Below are positions 21,389-31,342 of a stretch of 64,000 bases of DNA, in pieces. Every line of letters starts with the position of its first letter. Positions within the stretch are counted from its first letter, which is position 1. A program made the position numbers and the translations under genes. Source of the stretch: Drechmeria coniospora (Eukaryota > Ascomycota > Sordariomycetes > Hypocreales > Ophiocordycipitaceae); contig NC_054389.1 of assembly GCF_001625195.1 (NCBI RefSeq), forward strand, positions 6,382,520 through 6,446,519. The letters run 5' to 3'. A model generated the notes under the pieces. The model was not told the DNA's origin and made no database searches. It was given only the letters and a program-made list of their open reading frames with translations.

Positions 21389-22644
21389 TGATGCGATGAT
21401 TCTGTATCACTGTATTTTCTTTCGACCACTTATATTTGCTGGTTTCTGTCCACGATTGTGAGAGAGGAGGTTATTCTCCTTCATTGCCATTGTCAAGTTT
21501 GGGAGACCAGAGACATGGTCAGGAAAAAAGCATGGAGAGATCGGCTGCAGGGACCCCTGTTCTCGTCCCGTCGTTGATGCTGAGCACCAGAAAACCATGG
21601 TGGCTGGCCAAGTATAGATGTAAACCAACAGCTTCAAACATGATTTGTTCTATTGCCGAGGCGGCTTCTGGGATTGCAATGAGGCTTACGTGGAAGTAGA
21701 CATTGAATCGTGAGTGATGATGACCTGAGGCCGCAGCCCGTGTGCCCAGGGTGCCAGCTCTGATAAGTGCTTACCAGCTGAAAACAGCTCGCCGACCGCC
21801 AGTTTCGTGGCCTCAGGACCACTTCGCTCATGACTCAACATGGCTTTGTGCCATGGCGTCGACGAGTAATAACAAGTGACCGCTAACTCGTACGAAATGG
21901 GACGGGACGGGAAGGAGCGACTCTGAGCAATTGAGGAGCTGCGGCAGGCACAGTGCTTTCCCCGAACCTACTGCTGTGGGTGTACTTGAACCAACTCCGC
22001 TCCGACCTTGGGAGGTTTCCAGTATAACCTACTATACAGTACGGAGTACTCCGTAGATACACCGAGTATCCGAGCACGATGCATGGCACTGCACAGTGCG
22101 TACTGTACTGCAACACCGAACACGAAATTGTTGGGAAGCTTCGCATTGGCATCACGATGTTCGCAGGCCGGCATCATCGCCGACCTCCGATGATACGCTG
22201 CCAGTAGACCAAGGCCAAGCCCCGCTAGGGTCGCAATGTCCCCTCCCCCCCCGAGAGGTGCTGTAAAGCTGGGGTACGACACGGCCAGATCCGTGCCGTC
22301 TACTGCGTGCTCCAAGAATCCTTCGTCATGTGCATTCAATGTCCGGATACGACACTGGAGCAGTCACTCCATCGGGGACCCGCGGACGACGTGCTATTGA
22401 TTCGTCATCGATGGCACACAGCCGGCTCGTGTTTTCGACATGTTACTTGTTTGCTGAGAGCGAGGCCGAGATGTCGATGGTAATAAGCCCCGGCACTTGG
22501 CAGTCTTGCACGTGGTGTCCAACATGGCACTCGCATGCATAAGTATGTATCTCGGCCAGTGCCCACAGGTACAGGCGCACCAATGTCGTACGCTCGCTGA
22601 ATGCTCTCTATCGATAGCAGAGAACCAGTCGGAACGGAGGCATC
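21389..22644. other. Divergent spacer
   Basis: No gene is supported. It lies between a minus-strand and a plus-strand gene, so it carries both promoters. A GTAC group with GTACGGAGTACTCCGTA occurs at about 22035-22055. Confidence 0.5.
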
Positions 22645-24252
22645 ATGTCACTTCTTCGAGTCCTCGTCCTGTCCCAGGCCCTCGGCTTCGTCGTGGGGGA
22701 ATGCTCGGTAAACTCCAGCAACTGCCCTGGTAAGCTGACGAGAAACACGACGTCTGGCATCTTCGCCCCTCACTTCCCGTCCTCGCACCCGGCGGTCGTC
22801 TCATTTCCCAACATACCGTACGCCCAATGCCCGACTGGCAAGCTCAGATTTGCACCGCCCGTGGCCAGAGCCCCACCAGCTGACGGACGTGTGGTCCACG
22901 CTACGGACCTTCCTCCCGGCTGCGTCCAGTCCTCACAGTTCGCGTCAGACACTGTGTACGATGCCCAGAAATCATATCTGCTGCATGGCGGCAACTCGTC
23001 GCGCTCCGACAAGAGTGAGGACTGCCTGAGGCTGTCCATCTTTGCGCCGAAAGCGACGGTCCACGGCGCCGTCCGGGGAGGGGGCCGTACCCCCTTGCCG
23101 CCGCTGCCAGTCATTGTCTGGATTCACGGCGGCGGCTTCCAGTCGGGCGGCATCGATGTGCCTTATCAGCTGGCTTTCAACTGGGTGCAGCGCAGCCAGC
23201 GCCACCTGATGGTCCATGTGCAGTATCGCCTGGGCCTGCTCGGGTTTCCCAACGCGGCTGGTCTGGCGGCGTCGGGTGAGAACGTCAACCTCGGTCTGCT
23301 CGATCAGCGGCTGGCCATGGAGTGGGTGCGCGCCAATATTGCGTCCTTTGGCGGTGATGCTGAGCGAATCACTCTCTGGGGCCAGAGCGCCGGCGCCTTC
23401 TCGACCGACGCCTACCTCTTTGCCTGGGCCGCCGACCCCATCGTCGCAGGCGCAATCGTCGGTTCAGGCAACGCCCTGGCCTTGGAGGCATACACGGGCC
23501 CGTCCGCCAACCACACCCACTTCACGCGCGTTGCCGCCAGCCTCGGCTGCGCCGGTCTCGCCCCGGCGGCCGAGCTGACCTGCATGCGCTCCGTGCCGTC
23601 GTCGAGGCTGCAGAACTACCTCGAGGCGCTCCGGGTCAACGGCCCCATCCAAATCATCGCCGATAACGTGACGGTATTCTCCAACTACGCGGCGCGCATC
23701 GCTGCTGGCGGCAGCCAGTTCCCCACCCGCTTGCCGTTGCTGCTCGGCACCACCACCGACGAGGGAAACGGCATGGTGTCGTACAGCTTCAATGGCAGCA
23801 AGACAGCCACCTCGCTCCCGCCGGCGCTCCAATCCGAATCGAAGGCCTTCACACTCCGCTTTGTCTGCGGGACGCTGCGTGAGGTGCGCCTCCGGTCAGA
23901 GGCCGGGGCGCCCACTTGGCAGTACCTGTACGCGGGCAACTTTACCGACATCAGCCCTCGGCCTTGGTTGGGTGCCTACCATTCGTCCGAGCTGCCCCTT
24001 GTTTTCGGCAACTTGGGCATCGAGGGACCCGTGACGGGGCCGTTTGAGCGTCGCGCCAGCCGCTACATGCAGGACCTGTTCCTAGCCTTTGCCGAGGACC
24101 CGACTGGTGGGTTGTCGAGGGCCGGGTGGCCCACGGCGTTGCAAGGGAGGAAGTCGTCCATTATGAAGTGGGCGGCCGATGGCAAGGTTGGGCAGCTGGT
24201 AGACGCACATGCCATCAAGCTCGAGTGCACAAAGAACGGGTACAGCGTCTGA
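22645..24252 (+). CDS. Secreted type-B carboxylesterase/lipase (535 aa)
   Basis: An alpha/beta-hydrolase of the carboxylesterase type B family, predicted secreted. A hydrophobic signal peptide (VLVLSQALGFVVG) precedes CSVNSSNC. The oxyanion motif WIHGGGF is present. The nucleophile sits in GQSAGA (Ser248) rather than the commoner GESAGG. The acid is in TTDEGN (Glu373) and the His in AYHSSELPLVFG (His446), so the triad is complete. SEDCLRLSIFAP is the family's signature-2 region. Several NxS/T sites fit glycosylation. The gene is intronless and its length is normal for the family. The substrate cannot be told from sequence. Confidence 0.9.
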   Translation: MSLLRVLVLSQALGFVVGECSVNSSNCPGKLTRNTTSGIFAPHFPSSHPAVVSFPNIPYAQCPTGKLRFAPPVARAPPADGRVVHATDLPPGCVQSSQFASDTVYDAQKSYLLHGGNSSRSDKSEDCLRLSIFAPKATVHGAVRGGGRTPLPPLPVIVWIHGGGFQSGGIDVPYQLAFNWVQRSQRHLMVHVQYRLGLLGFPNAAGLAASGENVNLGLLDQRLAMEWVRANIASFGGDAERITLWGQSAGAFSTDAYLFAWAADPIVAGAIVGSGNALALEAYTGPSANHTHFTRVAASLGCAGLAPAAELTCMRSVPSSRLQNYLEALRVNGPIQIIADNVTVFSNYAARIAAGGSQFPTRLPLLLGTTTDEGNGMVSYSFNGSKTATSLPPALQSESKAFTLRFVCGTLREVRLRSEAGAPTWQYLYAGNFTDISPRPWLGAYHSSELPLVFGNLGIEGPVTGPFERRASRYMQDLFLAFAEDPTGGLSRAGWPTALQGRKSSIMKWAADGKVGQLVDAHAIKLECTKNGYSV

Positions 24253-24904
24253 GATGTAGCATCCATGGGGTGCTGGGCGAAACCTACGCATGGATGACGG
24301 CGCATAAGACTCATTCCTCCGCATTCCGAGGCATCTTGCCGGTTCCTGTGAACCGAGACGTGTCCATGTACAGTAGGTACGCCAGTGGCATGCATCATTC
24401 GCGTGCCCCTCTGCCTCGTTAACTGCTGCCCGCAACTCCTGCTTCGATTTGCATCTCCACCTATTTATCTGTGAGCGTAGTTGATGCAATTTCAGATTCG
24501 CATCATGGCAGAGACGCATACGGAGAGTGCAGTCCTTGGAAGTTCCGCCAAGTGCCGACGCTGTATGTCGTGCGAGGGCTCAAGATACTGACCATAGGAT
24601 GGATGAATGGATGCCGTTGGATGAACAAGCATGTATATCTTTGACGTCATGCAATCAAAGTCTACGCCTACCTTCAAATAAGTATGCGCTAGTATCTGTG
24701 GAAGGCCCGAAAACCCCGCGGAAGCGTTGCATCCTGCGACTTCAGCCGGATACAAGTAAGCACCTATCGTGTACATGTACAGCCCCGCCAGAGGGATATT
24801 ATAAATACAACTTTTGGTTTTCGCAATTCATTTCCTTCAACATATCCGAGCATAAGCCAGCCAAGAACAGCCGAGGACGAAACGGAAGCCCCAAGACAGC
24901 AAAT
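24253..24904. other. Spacer upstream of the aldo-keto reductase
   Basis: No separate gene is visible. The open frame running in from 24527 is taken as 5' leader because family homology starts only after ATG 24905. Confidence 0.5.
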
Positions 24905-26072
24905 ATGCCCCTGATCGTGCAGAAGGCCCCAAACCGCATCATCCTGGGTCTCATGACCTTTGGGCCCAAGGCGGAAGACGGGGCTCGAATCACGGACCTC
25001 AATACCTTCAACAAGGCGCTCGATGTTTTCCAGGCCCGCGGCTACAACGAAATCGACACGGCGCGCACCTACGTGGCAGGCCAACAGGAAGCCTTCACCA
25101 AGCAGGCCCTGTGGAGGGAGCGAGGGTTGACGCTGGCGACAAAGGTTAAATACCCGTCGAAGCTGGGAGAGAATGCGGCGGACAAGGTGGTCGAGTCTGT
25201 CGAGACGAGCTTGAAGGAGCTCGGGGCCGACTGCGTCGATGTACGTGCATCGGATCGTGCAGCAACAGGACCAGGATAGCGGATGACGAAACACTGCTGT
25301 CCCGGGCCTTTGCAAGCACGGACGAGTACTCCGCTGCTTGGCCAGGAGCTGACGGGGACAGATTCTCTACCTGCACCGTCCCGACCGAGGCACGCCCTTT
25401 GCCGAGACGCTCGAGGCGGTCGATCGGCTGCACAAGGCGGGCAAGTTTGTTCGCCTGGGCATCAGCAACTTTGCCGCCTTCGAGGTGGCCGAGGTGGTCA
25501 TGACGTGCAGGTACAACAATTGGGTCCGACCGTCAGTGTACCAGGGCATGTACAACGCCATCACGCGCAACGTCGAGCCCGAGGTGTTCGTGGCCTGCCG
25601 GCGCTACGGCCTCGACATTGTCGTCTACAACCCCCTCGCCGGCGGCCTGTTCTCGGGAAAGGCGCGGTCGTCCGACATGGTGCCGGAGAGCGGACGGTTC
25701 TCGGACGTGAGCCCATCACTGGGGGCCAACTACCGTCAGCGGTACTTTCGTGAGAGCACCTTTCGGTCGATGCAGATGATCGAGAAGGCGCTCGGTCGGC
25801 ACGAGGGGCTGACGATGATCGAGACGGCACTGCGGTGGATGGTGCACCACTCCCAGCTGCGCTTCAAGGACGGCAACGACGGCATCATCATCGGCGTATC
25901 GAGCGTCGACCAGCTCGAGAGCAACCTGGACAATCTGGAAAAGGGACCGCTGCCGGAGGACGTGGTGGCGGCGCTCGACGAGGCCTGGGCCGCATGCAAA
26001 GGAGAATCGGCCGAGTACTGGCACGGCGATCTCGAGTACGGGTACGACACGTGCAAAGCGCTGTTTGGGTGA
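24905..26072 (+). CDS. Aldo-keto reductase, AKR7 (aflatoxin aldehyde reductase)-like (348 aa)
   Basis: An NADPH-dependent aldehyde reductase of the AKR7-type group. Exons are 24905..25240 and 25362..26072, with a 121-nt intron (GTACGT..ACAG) joining ..DCVD to ILYLHRPD in phase 0. The catalytic tetrad is recognisable: Asp and Tyr in NEIDTARTYVAG, Lys in ATKVKYP, His in YLHRPDR. NADP-binding elements follow: GISNFAAFEVAEV, QGMYNAITR, YNPLAGGLFSGK and GVSSVDQLESNLD near the end. The protein is cytosolic with no targeting signal. The short C-terminal extension (SAEYWHGDLEYGYD) is typical of fungal members. Confidence 0.92.
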
Positions 26073-27204
26073 GAAGTGACGCGAGTGGATGAGACGGTGC
26101 AAGTGCTGCAGGTAGCGTCGCATCGTGGCGTGGCGTCCTGGCATCTCCGAGTTCTCCCTCCAGAGGTACATGTACCATAGCCATAGCAGTAGGACCTACG
26201 GCAAGTACATGCGCTGTACCAGCGCCTACAGAGAAGACAGTACGGAGTAGCACACGTTCCGTACCTCTCACGCGAAGCTCCGACACCGAGCCGAGGAGTA
26301 CTGCTACGTAATGCCATCTTGAGGTGCGACGAGCCTGGTTGGTACGGATCAACGAGTGCAATTCACGAGTACATGCAGATACTACGTACTGCACAAGAGC
26401 ATATGCCTGTATCAAGTACTAGTTGTTCGCTTCCAGTAAATGTACTGTACGGGTGCATGGGATTTGCATGGGAATCGAGCTACGATCTAGATTGGGCATG
26501 TCAATAGGTGGGAGGGGCCAATCGATTGGCACTGCACCATGCAACGCGACGTCATGCGACGATACATCCGAGTACTACGGAGTACGGAGTATTCAGTTGC
26601 AACTACTTGTGCAGTGTACTGTACAGGGGAGGGTTGGTTCGCTGATACTGGGTAGGTTCGCTGATGCTGGGGGTATTGGTTTAGAACTACTGACAGTATT
26701 AATATTATCTAACTGGCCTAAAAGGGAGCGGTTGTTGCGGAGCGAGAGCTCTCCACCGGGAGGAAGAAGCTGCCGAGAGTTCAAGTCAGCTGTTGCCTCT
26801 ACATGCATATTCGCTACTGGCAGCAGATACTCGTAACCAAACTGCGAGCTGCGAGACCTCGTCACTCTCCTTTTTTCCCCCGAATACTCACGGCGAATTC
26901 CTTTACATTCTCCAAGGATTATTACTCCGTGCAGAAATAATAACTAATAACAGTTACTTGTACTCCCTAATTACGGAGCACTCGTAACCCTTCTGAAAGT
27001 GGAGCATGGGTTAGGTCAGCCAGCCAATATAGACCGTGGAAATAATACCCACCAAACTTCCACGACACGACTCGTCAACCGTCTACTGTATCCGTACCGG
27101 CAGCCGGCCTTCCCGACTCCCGTCACAACCGTCAGCAAGCTTCCCGTGCCATCCCTTGCCTGCTTCATGCAACCCCCCCACCCGAGCTCCTAGTCGCTTC
27201 TTGC
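26073..27204. repeat. GTAC-island spacer
   Basis: No gene is visible. GTAC words are dense at 26165-26460 and 26570-26640 (TACGGAGTACGGAGTA). A short direct repeat of GGTTCGCTGATACTGGG / GGTTCGCTGATGCTGGG occurs at about 26636-26672. Confidence 0.7.
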
Positions 27205-28947
27205 ATGTCTCGGCGAACTCGGGACCAAGAGGTTCACCTCCTGGCCGACACTGACGGACAAGCGGCGCAGCAAGACGACGACGGCTCCTTTTGGTCCGTC
27301 GACGACGACTGGGTCGCGGACAAAGGCCCATCGCCGAGCCAAGCAGGCGGAGACGGAAGCGGCGACGGCGACGGAACGAAGACCGCCACATGCGACCCGA
27401 CGGGACCGAGGGGTCACGCCAAAGCAAGAATTGCCAGCGGCCCAGGGGGGCCCAAGACGACCAAGCCGCCGCCGAGCGTCGCGTTCGCCGCTCCCGGTGA
27501 GCAGGACGGGGTTGAACTGGACATGGATGCGATAAACGGAAGACCGGGGCTGCATCGCAGCGGCAAGTCCGGCACGCCGCTTCTCACCAAGCAGGAGGAC
27601 AAGGGCGAGACCATCACCCACCGTGGCCGCCGCTCGAGCGATGGGCCGACCAGGAGCCTCGACGGGAGCGTGTCCTACAGCCACGATGGCTTCGACGGAT
27701 ACGAAAATCGCACACGACCGACGGCCACGAGGCGGTCGACGATGCGCAGTCGCAGCCCGCGCGAGGTTGCTGCCGAGAAGGCGATGCGAAGAAAGTACAC
27801 CTTTGCCGTCTTCTTCCTCGCCGTCAGCCTCGTCGCCTTTTGCGTCCAGACGGAGCTGAGCGCGTACATCCAGAACGACCTCGGCTGGAGCAAGGCCTAC
27901 TGCATGATGTACTTCACCCACGGTTCCTGGGTCGTCCTGTGGCCCGTCACGCTCGCCGTCGTGCGCGTCCGCAAGAGCAAGGTCCCCTGGTCCGTCTTCT
28001 GGCGCGACCACGTGCACATGATTGCGTCGACCGTCACCATGATCGAGCTGCAGACGCTCGACGTGCACGCGCCCGCGACCCAGCGGCGGGCCCGCCCCTG
28101 GCGGTACCTGGTGCGGACGACGGCCCTCCTCACCTCGACGCTGACCGTCGCCGGGCTGAGCTGGTACATTGCCGTGAGCCTAACGACGACGTCGGACCTC
28201 ACGGCCATCTACAACTGCTCCGCCTTCTTCGCCTACGTCTTCTCCGTGCCCATCCTGCGGGAGCCGCTGCGGCTGGACAAGTCGGTGTCCGTCTTCATCG
28301 CCATCCTCGGCGTCCTCGTCGTCGTCTACGGCGACACCGAGCCCGCCGCCAGCGTCGATGCCGAGTCCGGCAAGCCGACGCCCTCTGGCGGCAGCCGTTT
28401 GTTCGGAAACCTCATCATCGGCGCCGGCTCCGTCCTCTACGGCCTCCACGAGGTTCTCTACAAGCGCCTCGCCTGCCCGCCCGAGGGCGTCTCGCCCGGC
28501 AGGGGCACCGTCTTCGCCAACGCCTTCGGCGCCTGCATTGGCCTCTTCACCCTCACCGTCCTCTGGATCCCGCTGCCGATCCTGCACCTGTTGGGCATCG
28601 AACGCTTCGAGTTGCCGGTGGCGTCGACCTGCTGGCTCATCCTCGCCGCCGTCCTCGCCAACGCCACCTTTAGCGGCTGCTTCCTCGTGCTCATCTCCCT
28701 CACGTCGCCGGTGCTGTCCTCGGTGGCGGCGCTGCTGACCATCTTCATCATCGCCCTCGTCGACTGGGTCGTCAAGGGGCAGCCGCTGAGCTGGGCGGCC
28801 ATCATCGGGGGGTCCATGATCATCGTCGCCTTCCTCGCCTTGAGCTGGAGCACCTACCGGGAAATGATGGAGCACGAGGCACAGAAGATGGCCGTCGACC
28901 TGACGGACAGCGACGAGGAAGGGGACTTGTCGCCAAGCGAGCACTAG
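27205..28947 (+). CDS. SLC35F5/Thi74-like DMT transporter (580 aa)
   Basis: A drug/metabolite-transporter (EamA) superfamily membrane protein. Residues 1-190 form a hydrophilic, basic, Ser-rich cytosolic N-terminus. About ten membrane helices follow, starting YTFAVFFLAVSLVAFCVQTE. Typical group motifs are WSKAYCMMYFTHGSW, TATYNCSAFF-like (TAIYNCSAFFAYVFS), LRLDKSVSVFIAILGVLVVVYGD and SVLYGLHEVLYKR. The acidic tail (DSDEEGDLSPSEH) looks phosphorylatable. Yeast relatives (Thi74, Ymr018-like proteins) are assigned to vacuolar or mitochondrial membranes, and human SLC35F5 is an orphan; the substrate is unknown. It has no introns and strongly C-ending codons. Confidence 0.85.
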   Translation: MSRRTRDQEVHLLADTDGQAAQQDDDGSFWSVDDDWVADKGPSPSQAGGDGSGDGDGTKTATCDPTGPRGHAKARIASGPGGPKTTKPPPSVAFAAPGEQDGVELDMDAINGRPGLHRSGKSGTPLLTKQEDKGETITHRGRRSSDGPTRSLDGSVSYSHDGFDGYENRTRPTATRRSTMRSRSPREVAAEKAMRRKYTFAVFFLAVSLVAFCVQTELSAYIQNDLGWSKAYCMMYFTHGSWVVLWPVTLAVVRVRKSKVPWSVFWRDHVHMIASTVTMIELQTLDVHAPATQRRARPWRYLVRTTALLTSTLTVAGLSWYIAVSLTTTSDLTAIYNCSAFFAYVFSVPILREPLRLDKSVSVFIAILGVLVVVYGDTEPAASVDAESGKPTPSGGSRLFGNLIIGAGSVLYGLHEVLYKRLACPPEGVSPGRGTVFANAFGACIGLFTLTVLWIPLPILHLLGIERFELPVASTCWLILAAVLANATFSGCFLVLISLTSPVLSSVAALLTIFIIALVDWVVKGQPLSWAAIIGGSMIIVAFLALSWSTYREMMEHEAQKMAVDLTDSDEEGDLSPSEH

Positions 28948-30869
28948 CCAGGCACCCCGGGGCCGGGGAACATGCATCCTCCATTGCTCCACATCCGCAT
29001 GCCGCAGGTTGGAGGCGGTGCCTGCTCGAAGCCGCCGTCTTTCCTGCTCTTTTGTCCTCCCCCATTCTCCTTTGGCTCGTGGCCAACGATTGCCAAAACA
29101 AATCAGCACGGGAAGGAGGACCAGGGCCTTGAAGAAGAGCATAAGAGCATGCAGTCCTACGGCAGCATGAGAAACGGACGGGAAAGCGGTGGCAAGGCCG
29201 AGGCATGGCTCCGTTCCAAAGATGATGTACTCAACAGAGGAAGCAATTCAAGAAATGATACGAGCAGCAACGACACAGCCGCTCGGCGTGGTCTGCAGAC
29301 TCGAAAGCTTGTTTCATCCGGGCCACCTCGCAGTATGCAGTGCGCGGTCGGGTTCGCGTGCTGCACACTCGCTCACAGCTACGCGCTCTTGCTCGATTAC
29401 CCGCATAACACTTATATATGCCTGCCTAAGTACCTAGCAGGTAGGCGAGCACCTGCAAGCAGTAGTCGCTCGTCGGCAGCTTGGAAGGATGGTGAGAAGC
29501 GAAGAAGGGAGAAGGGTCCTAGATAGCAAGAACGCCCCTCGACGATTCCCAGACGGCAAACTTACAGCGTCACGTTCCCGCACACGCATTCCCATACAAA
29601 TACCCAGGCCTCACCATGCTCTGCGCTGACCTGCTCCGTGTCTGTCTGTTGCGAACGTACCGTCCGTCTCGCACTGGTCGACGACGCGTGTATCCATTCC
29701 CACCCGCCTGCTCATCCATCACCGCAAGACACCCCTTGTCCTCGCAATGATGCACACTTATCATAACATGGAGAACTGGTTGACGGTCGACAACCCAACA
29801 GTCGACGCCGTCCTGGCCAGCACCATGTTGGACTGCGAAGCCAGTTCCGACATGTGGTGCGGCAGTTATGCTCGAGGCCTATACACAGCGCAGGGGCCGT
29901 ACCCCGAACCTGCCCTGCAGCTCGTGCCGGAAGAGGATCTCGTTTTGGAAATTCGGCGAGGCAGACATGACGGCGAAGTCGACAGTCTCATCATCAGCCG
30001 CCGCTCCGTGCCCGCTGACTGGAATATCATGGGCTACGACAGCCAGCATCGATGCTACGTTTTCCGAGCTGCGCCTCCTCAAGCAGTGGCTCGGCTTTCT
30101 CACCGGCTACTTTCGTCACCAGCTCATCGTCTTCGCCCTCGTTCGACAAGACGGTAACCGCATGCCCCTGATTGGCATCAACGCTGGCTACACGCTGCCG
30201 AATTCCGCGACAAGGTCAAGATTGTCCTGTGCGCCCTTTTCCTCGTCCACCACCCCCCACGTAACATGAAGGCGAACACGATGTTCCGGCTCGTGTGAGG
30301 AAGAAACCCAAACACGGTTAATTGCCTACGAGGCGTTCCCACGTCGCCTCCTCCGCCGACTGCAGCATTTTCCAGCACATGAACGAACCAACACGGCTTT
30401 TGACACGACGTTGAACACTACTTACTTGCAGCTTTACTGTGCTCAACTTGCCCCTCTCTCACTCCGCTGCGCCTGATGCCCTGCTTTTCATCCTCTCACC
30501 CCGACGACGTGTTGGCTTTTTTTGGTGGCGGGACCGAACGTCACATCGCCACGAGCTCCTGCTATTGTCATTCGACTGCTGCAAGGGGCTGGGCGGGACG
30601 GGATAGATATCCCCGGTGGAACGGATCGTGGACATGGACATGGCACGTTTCGCATCGGCCCGGGCAAAAGAGTCACGCGCAGGGAGAGGGAGGCTCGAGG
30701 ATAGGCAGGCTCGAGGATAGGGAGGTGAGCCAGCACCGATAGCTGGGCTGCATCGGAGAGTAAATGCCGATGGCAATTAGAATAAGTAATTAGCCAGAAC
30801 AGGGCCTGCTTCGGCGGAACCTTGTGCAACATTCTGGCCTGCGCGCGTGCATCACGCATCATGATCTCG
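28948..30869. other. 1.9-kb spacer, no supported gene
   Basis: It holds the 3' regions of the transporter (plus) and the cerato-platanin (minus). Frames at 29747-30157 and 29868-30269 overlap in different registers and neither is recognisable. Confidence 0.5.
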
Positions 30870-31342
30870 TCACATGCCGCAGTTGGCAGCATCAATCTGC
30901 GTCGCCTGCGCATCCACCCGCCCGAGCTGCTGCGCCTGTCCGTTGGTCAGGGCGTTCATGGCCTCGAGAGCAATGTTGAAGCCGGCGCCGGCATGGTCGA
31001 TGGCGAGGACGGTGATGCTCTTGCCCGCGTAGTCGAGCTTCCAGCAGGTGCCGCAGTTGGGCGAGTTCCAGCCGCCGACGGCTGCGGCGCCGCCGATGTA
31101 GGGGAACTTGGGAATGTCGCCCTGCCTGCGCCAGCCCTTGCGGGTGATGAGACCGTTGACGCCGTCGGAGCACGAGACGGCCGTGAGGTCGCGACTCCGG
31201 ATGTCGTAGCCAGGGTCGTACGACACTGTAGTTTCCGTCAGCTGCGATGCCGCCGCGGCTCGCCAAGCGACGGTGACTTGCCCGTGACGGCCGAAGCAGC
31301 AGTGGCGAGAGCGATGGCGCCGAAGATTGGAGAGAAGTGCAT
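30870..31342 (-). CDS. Cerato-platanin (secreted, 138 aa)
   Basis: A secreted cerato-platanin-family protein (Epl1/Sm1/Cp type). These are small expansin-like beta-barrel proteins that bind chitin oligomers and can be sensed by plants. Exon 1 (31282..31342) encodes the signal peptide MHFSPIFGAIALATAASA; exon 2 (30870..31225) encodes the mature domain starting VSYDPGYD. Diagnostic pieces are AVSCSDGVNGLITR, FPYIGG, NCGTCW and the C-terminal NCGM; all four conserved cysteines are present. The intron uses a GC donor (GGCAAGT) with a CTACAG acceptor and a CTGAC branch site. This is the only join that restores the TVSYD start seen across the family. Confidence 0.95.

Noticed and set aside
25241..25361. 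Continuous frame running through the aldo-keto reductase intron
   Set aside because: GTACGT..ACAG removal restores the family's ..DCVDILYLHRPD.. with the catalytic His; the unspliced frame ends in a stop.
29747..30269. Two overlapping plus-strand frames after the transporter
   Set aside because: Neither has a recognisable motif, they are in different registers, and no splice joins them convincingly.
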